Shown: positions 16,675-25,831, numbered from the stretch's first letter. The stretch is 64,000 nucleotides of DNA from Bradyrhizobium agreste (GCF_016031625.1 NZ_JACCHP010000038.1:1-64000), one strand, 5' to 3'. Numbers and translations: made by a program. The notes: generated by a model from the letters alone, not told the origin.

Positions 16675-16950
16675 ACCAGCATCGCGGAGGGTAAGGGGCC
16701 GGACGCCAAGGTGAGCGATGCGATCACGGAAGAGGTGAAATACTATTTCGAAGACGAGGACATATCTCACGTCTGCGCGAACATGAGCGAGATCCAGGTG
16801 CGGCGATTGCCGGTCCTCGACCGGAACAATCGTCTGGTCGGGATCGTACCGCTCAGCCATCTGGTGCGCCACTCGGCAGGAACGGCCAAGGCACTTCATG
16901 GAATCGCGCGGCCGAGCCACCAGCGCAACCAGAGCTTCGCATCGGCTTAG
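16675..16950 (+). pseudogene. CBS-domain protein remnant (second CBS motif only)
   Basis: The frame after an in-frame TGA (16672) reads TSIAEGKGPDAKVSDAITEE and continues through a complete second CBS half (YYFEDEDISHVCANMSEIQVRRLPVLDRNNRLVGIVPLSHL). Typical two-CBS proteins of rhizobia carry a first CBS motif right before AEGKGPDAKV; here that half is absent and the upstream DNA shows no trace of it. A GTG at 16711 could start a 79-aa product, but it would lack the paired motif needed for a nucleotide-binding Bateman module. Confidence 0.7.
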
Positions 16951-17174
16951 GCCGTAGCGCGCATGGGCAGCGTGGAGCGGCCGACGCGCACGAGCGCTGT
17001 GAACCGCATCAAGGTCAATGCGGCACGTTCAAGTCCCGCCACCAACACAACCAACAACGGCGGCGTGACGACCACCGGCTTGGTGATGGCGGACACGATC
17101 TTCCAATGGAAATGCCCCGAGTCTAGCGGATGAGAGCTCGTCCGCGCCGCTACTGGCAACGTGTTCGGGACGAC

Positions 17175-17336
17175 CTATTGAGCGCTCGGCGGCCGGAGGC
17201 CACAGGCGAACCGTGACTGCTTGGCGTCAATTTGCTCGATGACGCACTGGTGGTACCTGATGTCAGCCTCGAGCACGTAGAGCTCGGCCCAGCATTTCAG
17301 CAAGAGTCCGATACCCGCGAGAAGAGCGAAGAACAT
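17175..17336 (-). CDS. Possible small membrane protein, 53 aa
   Basis: From ATG 17336: MFFALLAGIGLLLKCWAELYV then a helical, Cys-containing tail (ADIRYHQCVIEQIDAKQSRFAC). The frame is open to 17414, but the upstream part looks non-coding. No clear ribosome-binding site. Listed because its composition is protein-like. Confidence 0.35.
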   Translation of the reverse strand: MFFALLAGIGLLLKCWAELYVLEADIRYHQCVIEQIDAKQSRFACGLRPPSAQ

Positions 17337-17450
17337 CGCAAGGTTTTTTGATGTCTTGGCGCATTTCGCTGGACATTCCCAGTCGCTTCCCAAATGCAAA
17401 TTTCTGGGAAGCAAAACGGAACATATCGGCTCTTAAGTCTCTGATTTTGC

Positions 17451-17526
17451 TGGTGAGCGCGCTGGGGCTCGAACCCAGGACCCCGTGATTAAAAGTCACG
17501 TGCTCTACCGGCTGAGCTACGCGCTC
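17451..17526 (-). tRNA. tRNA-Lys (anticodon TTT)
   Basis: On the minus strand a full cloverleaf is readable: acceptor GAGCGCG / CGCGCTC, D-arm TAGCTCAGCCGGTAGAGCA, anticodon stem-loop with loop CTTTTAA (anticodon TTT), T-arm with GGTTCGAGCC, discriminator A and encoded CCA. 76 nt. Confidence 0.97.
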
Positions 17527-17820
17527 CCATGACCGCTGATGGCTTTTGACGCGGTCGCCATCGTGTTCGGACATTCGAGAAGCATGTCTTGCCGCTTCGC
17601 CAAATGCGTCGCGGGGAAAACCGGTTGTTTCCGGATCATGCCTTCGGCCCGGGCTGTGTAGGGGGACGGGACGCTGAGGTCAATAGTGCGGGTGGTTGCC
17701 GAAGATCGCGGCAGAGCGGGGATTTGCTCAGGGTCTCCGTCGCTTAAGACGAAAAGCTCAACCCGATTGGCGCCGTCATCCACGCTGAACTGCAGCGGTC
17801 GCCGGAAGAGTTCGGCCTTG
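17527..17820. other. Stretch without a confident gene upstream of tRNA-Lys
   Basis: A minus-strand frame (17783 down to 17517, 88 aa, starting MDDGANRVELFVLSDGDPEQ) has protein-like composition but runs 10 nt into the tRNA gene and has no ribosome-binding site I trust. The tRNA promoter must lie just above 17526. Confidence 0.35.
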
Positions 17821-17931
17821 CATGGTTCGAGACGCCCGCTTGGGCGGGCTCCTCACCATGAGGGTCTAACATCTCGCCGCGGGCTCGACCTCATCCTGAG
17901 GGCCCGCCGCAGGCGGGGGTCTCGAAGGATG
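17821..17931. repeat. Bradyrhizobium-type palindromic repeat, family B copy 2
   Basis: Two facing palindromic half-elements: CATGGTTCGAGACG ... CTCCTCACCATGAGG, a 25-nt spacer, then CCTCATCCTGAGG ... GTCTCGAAGGATG, each with a GC hairpin (CCCGC/GCGGG). Same words as at 313-399. It sits between the glucan synthase gene end and the tRNA region. Confidence 0.8.
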
Positions 17932-17951
17932 CGCCGTGGGCGAAGGCGGCG

Positions 17952-20612
17952 TCAGTTCGTCTCCCGCCGGACCTCGGTCGGCACCGGCTGCGGCGCGCCC
18001 ACCGGGGGCAGCGCGACTGGGCGGAGGCCGATCAGCTCGGCGGTCCGGATCGCGCTGTCGCGCCAGAACTGGAACGAGTTGATGCGGCTGAGCTCGAGGA
18101 TGGCAATGGCGACGGCGGCGAGGAACGGCAGGCTCTGCAGCACCAAGACGCCGGCGAAGATGTAGATCTCGGTGATCCGGCTGAAGCTGTTGGAGGCGAT
18201 CAGGACGCCGGCACCGACCAGGAGCAGGGTGCCGATCACGGCTTCCCAGAACGCCTGGAACTCGATCGACATCCGGGACAGGCCGCCCTTGGAGGTGCGG
18301 GCGAAGGCGATGTGCTCGGTGATCAGGCCCTGCGCCACCGCGCGCGATACCGTCCATTGCACGCTCATCGCCGCGATCATGGCACCCAGCATCTGGCCGG
18401 GCCTGATGGCGACGCGGGCGCGGTACATCCAGAGGAAGTGCACCAGCGAGACGATGAAGGCGCCGATGATCGGCAGCGTCAGGATCTTGTCGGGAATGGC
18501 GATGTCGGCGAAAGCGACGATCGGCACCCAGACGAGGTTGAGCAGCGCCACGACCACGCCGAGGCTTTCGGCGCCGAGCCAGTTCAGCCAGCCGAGACCG
18601 TATTCGCGCTTCTGGTCGGGCGTCAGCCGGCTCGCGCCGGGCAGGAAGCGGCGCCAGTGCTTCTTGACGATCTGCAGGCCGCCATAGGCCCAACGGTGCC
18701 GCTGCTTCTTGAAGGCCTCGTAAGTGTCCGGCAACAGGCCCGCGCCATAGCGGGTGTTGGTGTAGTGGGTGGTCCAGCCGAGCTCCTGGATCGCAAGGCC
18801 AAGATCGGAGTCCTCGCAGATCGTGTCGCTCGACCAGCCGCCGGCCATGTCCATCGCGGCGCGGCGGATCAGGCACATCGTGCCGTGCACGATGACGGCG
18901 TTGAGCTCGTTGCGCTGGACCATGCCGATGTCGAAGAAGCCGGCATATTCGCCGTTCATGATGTAGTGCATGATCGACAGGTCGCCGTCGCGATGCTCCT
19001 GCGGCGCCTGCACCAGGCCAACGCGCGGGTCGGCGAAGGCGGGCACGAGGTCCTTCAGCCAGTCGGGCTCGACGACATAATCGGCATCGAGGATGCCGAT
19101 GATCTCGGCATCCGCCGCGGTGCGGTCCATCGCGATGCGCAGCGCGCCGGCCTTGAAGCCTTGCACCTTCTCGGCGTTGATGAACTTGAAGCGTTCACCG
19201 AGCGCGCGGCAATGGTCCTGGATCGGCTGCCAGAAGGCAGGGTCCGGCGTGTTGTTGATGATGACCACGCATTCGTAGTTCGGGTAGTTCAGCCGCGACA
19301 GCGCATCCAGCGTCTGCTTCAGCATCTCGACCGGCTCGAAATACGCCGGGATATGGATCGAGACCTTGGGGCAGTAATTCTCGGGCACGTTCTCGACCGG
19401 CTTGTCCTTGGTGATCAGGCGCTGCGGCGGCCGGCCGAAGGCGACCGCGGCGATCTCGTCGATGCGCGCCATCGCGATGAGGACCAGCGGAACAAGGAGG
19501 ATCATGCCGAGCGTCAGCGCGAAGGCCGAGCCGAACAGGAAGTAGTGGCCGTTCCAATAGGCGAACACGGTCGCGGCCCAGGCGCCGACTCCGTTGGCGG
19601 TCGCCGACAGCAGGAAGGCCTGCCTGGCGGTCGCCTTTTCGATCCGCAGGATCGGCAGCGACAGCAGCACGCCGACCAGCAGCGCGATGCCCATCAGCTT
19701 CCAGTAGTCGGGGTTCTCGACCGGGCCGGTCCAGGCGAATTTCGGTTCGCTGCTGGCATTGAGGACGCCCCAATACGGGCCGACGCCGCCTTCGAAGAAT
19801 TTCCAGGGCCGATCGATGGCTTCGACGATGTTGTAGTCCATGCCGAGCGCTTCGGCGCGGGTGACGAAGTTGCGCAAGGTCAGCGCCTGCTGGAACGGAC
19901 CTGGGTCTGCGTTGCGCAAATTATAGCCTGCGCTCGGCCAGCCGAACTCGGCGATCACGATGCGCTTGCCCGGGAACTGATTGCGCAGGAGGTTGTAGCG
20001 GTCCACGGCCTGGTCGACGGCCTGATCCGAACGGAAGTTTTCCCAATAGGGCAGCACGTGCGCGGCGATGAAGTCGACGCTGGAGGCGAGGTCCGGAAAA
20101 TCGCGCCAGATGTTCCAGATCTCGCCCGTCGTGACGGGAACGCGGACCGCGCTCTTGACCTTCTTGATCTTATCGATGAGGTCCTCGACCTTCTGCTCGC
20201 CGCGGAAGATCACCTCGTTGCCGACCACGATGCCGATCACGTTGCTGTTCTTGCGGGCGAGCTCGATGGCGGCCTTGATTTCCCGCTCGTTGCGATCCTC
20301 GTCCTTGTCGATCCACGCGCCGACGGTGACCTTGAGGCCGAACTCGGCGGCGATCGGCGGCACCAGCTCGCTGCCTTCCGTCGCGGTGTAGGACCGGATC
20401 GCTCGCGTGAGGGTCGAGAGCTTCTTCATGTCGGCGCGAATCTTGTCGGGGTCGACATTGAGGTCGACGACATGGCCCGGTTCGAACGGCGTATAGGACA
20501 GGCTCGGCAGCAGGCCCTTGAAATCCGGCGCAGGTTCCCTGTCGCGCAGGACTCCCCAGATGCCTGCATGGAGCGCAGACACGAGCAACAGAACGGCGGC
20601 GACAACGCGCAT
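17952..20612 (-). CDS. ndvB: Cyclic beta-1,3/1,6-glucan synthase NdvB-like (GH17-like + GT2)
   Basis: 886 aa. Residues 35-310 are a GH17-like glucanosyltransferase domain with acid/base Glu133 (VVGNEVIFRGE) and nucleophile Glu222 (IAEFGWPSAG). Membrane helices follow (about 305-400), then a GT2 domain with DAD near 505, CEDSD near 600 and QRHRW near 638, then five or so C-terminal helices. This is the architecture of Bradyrhizobium NdvB, which uses UDP-glucose to make cyclic beta-1,3/1,6-glucan at the inner membrane, needed for osmoadaptation and effective nodulation. Neighbours at 20829 and 21568 complete the three-gene locus. Start ATG 20612 gives a short signal-anchor. Confidence 0.92.
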   Translation of the reverse strand: MRVVAAVLLLVSALHAGIWGVLRDREPAPDFKGLLPSLSYTPFEPGHVVDLNVDPDKIRADMKKLSTLTRAIRSYTATEGSELVPPIAAEFGLKVTVGAWIDKDEDRNEREIKAAIELARKNSNVIGIVVGNEVIFRGEQKVEDLIDKIKKVKSAVRVPVTTGEIWNIWRDFPDLASSVDFIAAHVLPYWENFRSDQAVDQAVDRYNLLRNQFPGKRIVIAEFGWPSAGYNLRNADPGPFQQALTLRNFVTRAEALGMDYNIVEAIDRPWKFFEGGVGPYWGVLNASSEPKFAWTGPVENPDYWKLMGIALLVGVLLSLPILRIEKATARQAFLLSATANGVGAWAATVFAYWNGHYFLFGSAFALTLGMILLVPLVLIAMARIDEIAAVAFGRPPQRLITKDKPVENVPENYCPKVSIHIPAYFEPVEMLKQTLDALSRLNYPNYECVVIINNTPDPAFWQPIQDHCRALGERFKFINAEKVQGFKAGALRIAMDRTAADAEIIGILDADYVVEPDWLKDLVPAFADPRVGLVQAPQEHRDGDLSIMHYIMNGEYAGFFDIGMVQRNELNAVIVHGTMCLIRRAAMDMAGGWSSDTICEDSDLGLAIQELGWTTHYTNTRYGAGLLPDTYEAFKKQRHRWAYGGLQIVKKHWRRFLPGASRLTPDQKREYGLGWLNWLGAESLGVVVALLNLVWVPIVAFADIAIPDKILTLPIIGAFIVSLVHFLWMYRARVAIRPGQMLGAMIAAMSVQWTVSRAVAQGLITEHIAFARTSKGGLSRMSIEFQAFWEAVIGTLLLVGAGVLIASNSFSRITEIYIFAGVLVLQSLPFLAAVAIAILELSRINSFQFWRDSAIRTAELIGLRPVALPPVGAPQPVPTEVRRETN

Positions 20613-20828
20613 CGCGGCTAAACCAATAGGGGCTGAGGTGGCAGGGAAGCGGATCCGACCCCGAGATCCGACCGTGTCCGCGGCAAAGGAAGCATACCTC
20701 TGCCGCGCGGTTTCACAACTGTCATGGCCTCATGTCCTTATGAGGGCATGGCCTTTCGAACGACGCGCGGCAGTGCCAAGCGTCTCTATGGCCGACCGTT
20801 CCTGAACGGCAGCTGAAACGGGCGGCTG

Positions 20829-21422
20829 CTATTTCGCCGGGGTCGGGGACGGGCTTGCCGCAGGCGAGGGACTCGCGGCCGGCTGCGGCTGCGCATTGGC
20901 AGCTGGCGCTGCCGGCTGGGAGGCCGCCGCGGCCGCCGCCTGCTGCGGCTGGGCGGCCGGGTTGAGCCAGCACGCGTGCACACGGCTATCCAGGGTTTCG
21001 GCCACCTTGGGATCGATCTGGCCGCCGAACCGGGTCAGGCAGCGGAATGCCGCCTGGATGTGGCCGCCGGGGCAGCCGAAGCGGTCGTAGAGGTCGAGAT
21101 GGCGGAACGCGGTATCGAGGTCGTCCCGCCACATCAGCCGCACCACGCGCCGGCCGAGCCAGACACATTCGGGATTGCCAGCCGGGCCGTTGATGACCTG
21201 GGCGGCCTCCGCGAATTCGTCGGTGCGACGCTGATTCTGGGCGGCGTCCTTGGCGGCATCGGCGGGCTGGGCGGCCGCCTTGCCCTGGTCGGCCGGGGCC
21301 GGCGTGCCGCTCTGGGCGAGGGCGCCGCCAACACCGATCAGAACGAGCAGGGAGGAGACGGCCAAGGTGGCGGCGAACTGCCGCAGGACCGCATTTCGTA
21401 ACTCGAACACCCGTTGCCGCAT
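20829..21422 (-). CDS. ndvD: Exported protein between ndvB and ndvC, NdvD-like
   Basis: 197 aa from ATG 21422 (GGGGA upstream, then a signal peptide ending GVGGALA-Q). A longer frame (245 aa, start 21566) matches the size I recall for the published ndvD product of B. japonicum, but would overlap the start of ndvC. The mature protein has a linker rich in Ala/Gln/Pro, a middle domain with three cysteines (NPECVWLGRRVVRLMW, YDRFGCPGGHIQAAFRCLTRF, SRVHACWLNP) and a Pro/Ala tail. Periplasmic accessory factor for glucan synthesis by context; biochemical role unknown. Same strand as ndvB with a 216-nt gap. Confidence 0.75.
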   Translation of the reverse strand: MRQRVFELRNAVLRQFAATLAVSSLLVLIGVGGALAQSGTPAPADQGKAAAQPADAAKDAAQNQRRTDEFAEAAQVINGPAGNPECVWLGRRVVRLMWRDDLDTAFRHLDLYDRFGCPGGHIQAAFRCLTRFGGQIDPKVAETLDSRVHACWLNPAAQPQQAAAAAASQPAAPAANAQPQPAASPSPAASPSPTPAK

Positions 21423-21567
21423 GAATTCCCCAATGTATCCGCTGGCCGTCCGCGTCAGGAGGTCCGCGGACGCGCTAGCTGATGGCGTCCAAATGGGTCT
21501 CCAATGCGGCGGAAAAGTCTTTGGGAGTCCATGACCTGTATTTCGAATTTTGTCCAGCAAAGTCACG

Positions 21568-23310
21568 ATGCTAGATCACGGTCGAACCGCCGCAGGTAAA
21601 TTCCTTGGGGGCGCAACGGATCCGCCGGGCGTGCCCCCTTGGCAGACGGCGTGCGAGAAGGTAATCGACGGCCCTTCGCGGAGGACGGAACCGATTTCTC
21701 TTCGTACGCCACTGGCGCTTCTGCTCGTCTCACTGGGTGCGATCGCTGCCGTGTGGTGGTGGCTTGCCACGCCGATCACGCTCGCGCGCGCCCCGATCGA
21801 TCCTGCCGACAAGGTTCAATGCGTCTCCTATGCGCCGTTCCGCGGCGAGCAGTCGCCGCTGGACGCATGGACCCAAATCGATGCCGACCAGATCGAGCAG
21901 GACCTGCGCCAGCTCAAGGAGATCACCGACTGCGTCCGCACCTATTCGATGGAGAACGGGCTCGACCAGGTGCCGGCGATCGCCGCCAAGGTCGGCGGAC
22001 TGAAAGTGCTGCAGGGCATCTGGCTCTCCAGCAACCGCACCAAGAACTACGAGCAGGCCGGGCTCGCCATCCGCCTCATCAAGCAATTCCCCGACGTCAT
22101 CACCGCCGTCATCGTCGGCAACGAGGTGCTGCTGCGCGGTGAGATGACGACGGCGGACCTCGTCTCCCTCATCCGCCTGGTGAAGACCCAGGTCAGCGTG
22201 CCCGTCACCTATGCCGATGTCTGGGAATATTGGCTGAAGAATCGCGAGGTCCATGACGCGGTCGATTTCGTCACGATCCATATCCTGCCTTACTGGGAGG
22301 ATTTCCCCATCAAGGCGAAGTTCGCCGCCGCCCATGTCGAACAGATCCGCGAGCGCATGGCGGTGGCGTTTCCCGGCAAGGAGATCCTGATCGGCGAAAC
22401 CGGCTGGCCGAGCCAGGGGCGCATGCGCGACGGCGCACTGCCCTCGCGCACCAACCAGGCGCGTGTCGTCTCGGAAATCCTGAGCCTTGCGAAGGCGCAG
22501 AAGTTCCGCGTCAACCTGATCGAATCCTACGACCAGCCGTGGAAGCGCAGGCTGGAAGGCACCGTCGGCGGCTATTGGGGCCTGTACGATTCGGTGCGCC
22601 GGAGCCTGAAATATCCGCCGGGCGAGCCGATCAGCAATTTCCCGTACTGGAAATGGTACATGGGCGCCGGCATGGGGCTTTCCGTGCTGGTGTTCGCGGT
22701 CGCGCTGATCACGTTGCGCCGCCGGCCGTGGACGCCGCGCTTGCCGGCCTGGCTCGGCGTCGGCATCTCGGCGACGACGGCCGGAATCCTGCTCGGGATC
22801 GGCGCCGACAAGATGTATTACGAGAGCTACGGGATCGGCGGCTGGCTGCTCTGGGGCGTATTGCTGCTGGCCGGCATCCTGTCGCCGATCTTCTGCGCGC
22901 AGGCGATGGTGATCGGCCGCAGCCTGCCGACCTTTCTCGACCTGCTCGGCCCGCGCGAGGGCCGGAAATGGTCGAAGCTCACCGCGGTGCTCGGCCTGAC
23001 GCTGGCGATGACGGCGGTGATCGCTTCCGCCACCGCGCTCGGCTTCGTGTTCGACCCGCGCTACAAGGATTTTCCCTACGCCGCGCTGACGATGGCGGTG
23101 GTGCCGTTTGCGCTCTTGATGCTGAACCGGCCGCAGATCGGCCAGCGTCCGATCGCCGAAGCGGTGTTCGCGGGCGTGCTGGCGCTGTCGGCCGTGTACG
23201 TGCTGTTCAACGAAGGCCGCGACAATTGGCAGTCGCTGTGGACCTGCGCGATCTATCTGTTGTTCGCCCTCACGCTGTGGCGGGCGCGGGCCGCGCAAAG
23301 CCAAGAATGA
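21568..23310 (+). CDS. ndvC: NdvC-like membrane beta-glucanosyltransferase (GH17-like)
   Basis: 580 aa from ATG 21568; the first 45 residues are poorly protein-like. A strong GGAGGA precedes an in-frame ATT at 21694, directly before the first membrane helix (SLRTPLALLLVSLGAIAAVWWWL), so an ATT start is worth considering. One N-terminal helix, then a periplasmic GH17-like domain with acid/base Glu in VIVGNEVLLRGE and nucleophile Glu in LIGETGWPSQG, then about six C-terminal helices. In Bradyrhizobium NdvC is needed for the beta-1,6 linkages of the cyclic glucan. Divergent from ndvD; the 145-nt gap between them should hold both promoters. Confidence 0.9.
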   Translation: MLDHGRTAAGKFLGGATDPPGVPPWQTACEKVIDGPSRRTEPISLRTPLALLLVSLGAIAAVWWWLATPITLARAPIDPADKVQCVSYAPFRGEQSPLDAWTQIDADQIEQDLRQLKEITDCVRTYSMENGLDQVPAIAAKVGGLKVLQGIWLSSNRTKNYEQAGLAIRLIKQFPDVITAVIVGNEVLLRGEMTTADLVSLIRLVKTQVSVPVTYADVWEYWLKNREVHDAVDFVTIHILPYWEDFPIKAKFAAAHVEQIRERMAVAFPGKEILIGETGWPSQGRMRDGALPSRTNQARVVSEILSLAKAQKFRVNLIESYDQPWKRRLEGTVGGYWGLYDSVRRSLKYPPGEPISNFPYWKWYMGAGMGLSVLVFAVALITLRRRPWTPRLPAWLGVGISATTAGILLGIGADKMYYESYGIGGWLLWGVLLLAGILSPIFCAQAMVIGRSLPTFLDLLGPREGRKWSKLTAVLGLTLAMTAVIASATALGFVFDPRYKDFPYAALTMAVVPFALLMLNRPQIGQRPIAEAVFAGVLALSAVYVLFNEGRDNWQSLWTCAIYLLFALTLWRARAAQSQE

Positions 23311-23650
23311 GCAGGCCGATCGCAAGGCCCGAGAGCACGACATTGTAGAGCACGATGCCGAGGCCGGCGGCGATGAGGCCGACCGTGAGCAGCACGATCG
23401 AGGGCCGCATCAGGTTCAGCGTCGCAACCACCAGCGCCACGATGCCGAACACCGAATTCTTGAACAGCACGGTCGAGACCGACCGTGACTTGCAGACCAG
23501 GGTCTGAAGCCCGGCGTCGCAGGCGAGCGCGACCTGTGAAAACTCGATCGCGAGATAGCGCACGTAGAGCGCGCAGCCGACGGTGACGAATCCGACCACG
23601 AGCAGGAACTGCACCTGGTAGGGCGTGAGGCGGAAGGGCTTCTTTGTCAT
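23270..23650 (-). CDS. Small four-helix membrane protein
   Basis: 126 aa from ATG 23650 (MTKKPFRLTPYQVQFLLVVGF). Four hydrophobic segments with a short loop holding two cysteines (ALACDAGLQTLVCKSR). Its 3' end overlaps the end of convergent ndvC by 41 nt. Function unknown; possibly co-functions with the glucan locus only by position. Confidence 0.7.
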   Translation of the reverse strand: MTKKPFRLTPYQVQFLLVVGFVTVGCALYVRYLAIEFSQVALACDAGLQTLVCKSRSVSTVLFKNSVFGIVALVVATLNLMRPSIVLLTVGLIAAGLGIVLYNVVLSGLAIGLLILGFARPAPATA

Positions 23651-23803
23651 GGCGGCAATATGGTCGGGAAGGCGCGGCCAGGCAACAGGGCAGGGTAGGT
23701 TTCTGTTGATCCGGCGGGGACCTGGCACCGTCCGGGAACACGCGAGCATCCCGCTGGTTCTCAACATGTGTTGCCAAACGCATTGCCGTCCGAGGAGTGA
23801 GGC

Positions 23804-23950
23804 ATGGACAAGCCGACGCAGGAGCAGCTGAGCGAGCTCAAAAGGCTGAGCAAGGAGGCGCGGGTTGAGGATTGGTCGGAAATCGTCCAGTCCAAGGACG
23901 AGGCGGAGATGCGCATCCGCGACTTGAAAGAAAAGGCGCGCATGGAATAG
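23804..23950 (+). CDS. DUF3072-like small protein, 48 aa
   Basis: ATG 23804 with GAGGAGTGAGG just upstream, stop 23950. The pattern QLSELKRLSKEA ... KDEAEMRIRDLKEKA follows the DUF3072 pattern (Q-LKxLxxEA ... xxEAxxxIxxLK) as I remember it. The usual Met-Thr-rich N-terminus is replaced by MDKPTQEQ. Soluble, helical; function unknown for the family. Confidence 0.75.
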   Translation: MDKPTQEQLSELKRLSKEARVEDWSEIVQSKDEAEMRIRDLKEKARME

Positions 23951-23982
23951 GTCACCGCCTGCACCAAGGCGATCAAGGGCGA

Positions 23983-24138
23983 TCAACCGCGACCTTGCGT
24001 GTTCCGGCTCTGCTCCGCCAGCCGGCGCTCGTATTTTTCAGCCAAGGCGAGCAGTCGCTTCCTGATGTGGGGATCGGCCCGCTCAGCCAGTTCGCGGATC
24101 AACGCGAGTTGCTCCCGCAGAAAGTTCGCGTCGGTCAT
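23983..24138 (-). CDS. Small helical protein, 51 aa
   Basis: ATG 24138 preceded by CGGAGCGGAG. Product MTDANFLREQLALIRELAER is an amphipathic helix pair with a polar C-terminus. Small proteins of this kind recur in Bradyrhizobium genomes. A much longer frame upstream (to 24663) is a shadow of the next gene. Confidence 0.65.
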   Translation of the reverse strand: MTDANFLREQLALIRELAERADPHIRKRLLALAEKYERRLAEQSRNTQGRG

Positions 24139-24274
24139 CTCCGCTCCGAATCGAATTCGCCGCGGATAGTGCCTGCTTACGCGAACCTCTTCCGTATCAT
24201 TTGGTATGTTCCGCAAGCCGATATCGGTCAATACGCCGGCAACAACGCAAGCGGCTTCGAGCGGACGGATCGGC

Positions 24275-25657
24275 CTATCGCCTGAAGAACGACGACAGCG
24301 TCGAGGTCGCCGACGCAGTCTCCGGCTTGGTCGGCGCCGGCTGCGCTGCAGGCGGGGGCGCGGGCTCCTCGCGCTTGGACCGTTTCGACGAAGTGCTGCG
24401 GCGACGCTGCGGCTTCTCGGGCTTTGCGTTCGGCGCGGGCGCGGTTTCGGCTTGCGGCGCGGCGTCCTGGCTCTTCTCGGCGCTCTTGTCCTGGCCCCTG
24501 TCTTGAACCCTCTCTTGAACCTTCTCCTGGGACTTCTCTTGTGCCTTGTCCGGCGTCTTGTCGGAGCCGCGCATCGACAGGCGCTGGCCGTCGAACACGG
24601 TGGTCTCGCAGTGACGGTCGCTCTCGGCGAGGCTCGCGCAGAATTTTGCGGCGGCGGCGGCATTAACCAGGGGGCCCGCGCCCAGGCGGAGCTGCATGCC
24701 GAGGCCGGTGTTGCCTTCCTTGATCATGATGATCGGCCGCAGCGCCGCGATCTCCGGGTTGGACTTGGTCACGCCGCGCCAGAGCGCGCGCAGGCCGTCG
24801 ATCGAATTGGCGCCGCCGAGATCGATCGCAAAGCGCGTCTGCTGAACGGCGATGGCAGGGGATTCGCTCTCGGCTGTATCAGGCGGCTTTGCTGCCGCCA
24901 CGATTTCGGCCGCGGCGGGTGTCGGCTCGGCCTTCTTCTCGGCGGCCTTCTCTGCCGCTTCGGGTTGAATCAGCTTCGATGCGGCCGGATCCGGCGGCGC
25001 CATGAGCGACTTGGAGGGCACCAGCGGAATGCTCGGCAACGCCGAAGTCATGGCCGGATTCTGTTGCACGAGCGAGGCAGCGGCCGCGGTCTGCGGCGGC
25101 GGGCTCGGCGGCTCCTTCAACGTTTCCTTCTGAGCATCCTTCTGCGTATCCTTGGCGGCTTCGCCGCGCGGCTTCTCGCTCGTCGCCGTCGAGGCGACCG
25201 GCGCGATGCTGGGCGCTGCGGCCGCTGGTGCTACGTCCTGCGGCTTCGGGCCCGACGGCGGCGTGGCGGCTTGCTTTGCAATGGCGCCGGTGACGGAATC
25301 GAGCCCTTGCTCCAGCACGGTGACGCGCGAATACAGCCGGTCGCGGTCGCTGTTCAGCGTCTCGATCGCGGCGGCGAGCCGGCGCGCTTCGTTCTGGCTC
25401 TCCTTGCTCAGCTGCTGCAGCCGGTCGGCCTGGCGCGCGAGATCCGCGGACGCAACCTGATCGCGCCGCCAGCCGAGCTGGGCCTGGTTGGCCATCACGG
25501 CAATGACGACGGCGCCGACAGCCGCGACGCCCCACGAGCCCAGCCGCCACATCATGCTCCGGTCGAAGGCGCTTTCCTCGGCCAAAAGTCCGGAGAACAG
25601 CCCGCCGGTCTCCTTGGTGGAGAAGGCATCCGCCAGTGGGTCGGAATCCTTTGCCAT
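24275..25657 (-). CDS. Inner-membrane protein with coiled coil and SPOR-like domain
   Basis: 460 aa. One membrane helix at about 43-58 (WGVAAVGAVVIAVMANQ), a coiled coil (about 65-125, LARQADRLQQLSKESQNEARRL), a long Ala/Pro/Lys-rich linker, a compact domain at about 275-355 (TRFAIDLGGANSIDGLRALW ... CETTVFDGQRL) that resembles a SPOR-type peptidoglycan-binding fold, a degenerate KxQEKxQE repeat, and a basic tail. Bitopic with the C-terminus in the periplasm; likely cell-envelope or division-related. Divergent from glmU. Confidence 0.7.
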   Translation of the reverse strand: MAKDSDPLADAFSTKETGGLFSGLLAEESAFDRSMMWRLGSWGVAAVGAVVIAVMANQAQLGWRRDQVASADLARQADRLQQLSKESQNEARRLAAAIETLNSDRDRLYSRVTVLEQGLDSVTGAIAKQAATPPSGPKPQDVAPAAAAPSIAPVASTATSEKPRGEAAKDTQKDAQKETLKEPPSPPPQTAAAASLVQQNPAMTSALPSIPLVPSKSLMAPPDPAASKLIQPEAAEKAAEKKAEPTPAAAEIVAAAKPPDTAESESPAIAVQQTRFAIDLGGANSIDGLRALWRGVTKSNPEIAALRPIIMIKEGNTGLGMQLRLGAGPLVNAAAAAKFCASLAESDRHCETTVFDGQRLSMRGSDKTPDKAQEKSQEKVQERVQDRGQDKSAEKSQDAAPQAETAPAPNAKPEKPQRRRSTSSKRSKREEPAPPPAAQPAPTKPETASATSTLSSFFRR

Positions 25658-25831
25658 GAATATTAAGCGCCCAGCCCCGTCCGGCTTCCCCGAATCAATC
25701 AGGGAACATTAACAGGAAAAGCGCGCCGCACTTGAATTCCGGGCGTTTGCGGGGGTAGCAAGGCGATGGCTTCCGAGGGCCTTGCGGCCTGTCCGCGCCA
25801 ATTTGATTCGGCCATAGCTGTCAGGATTTCG

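Noticed and set aside
18312..20621. 769-aa plus-strand ORF opposite ndvB
   Set aside because: Shadow frame; ndvB has all GH17 and GT2 motifs.
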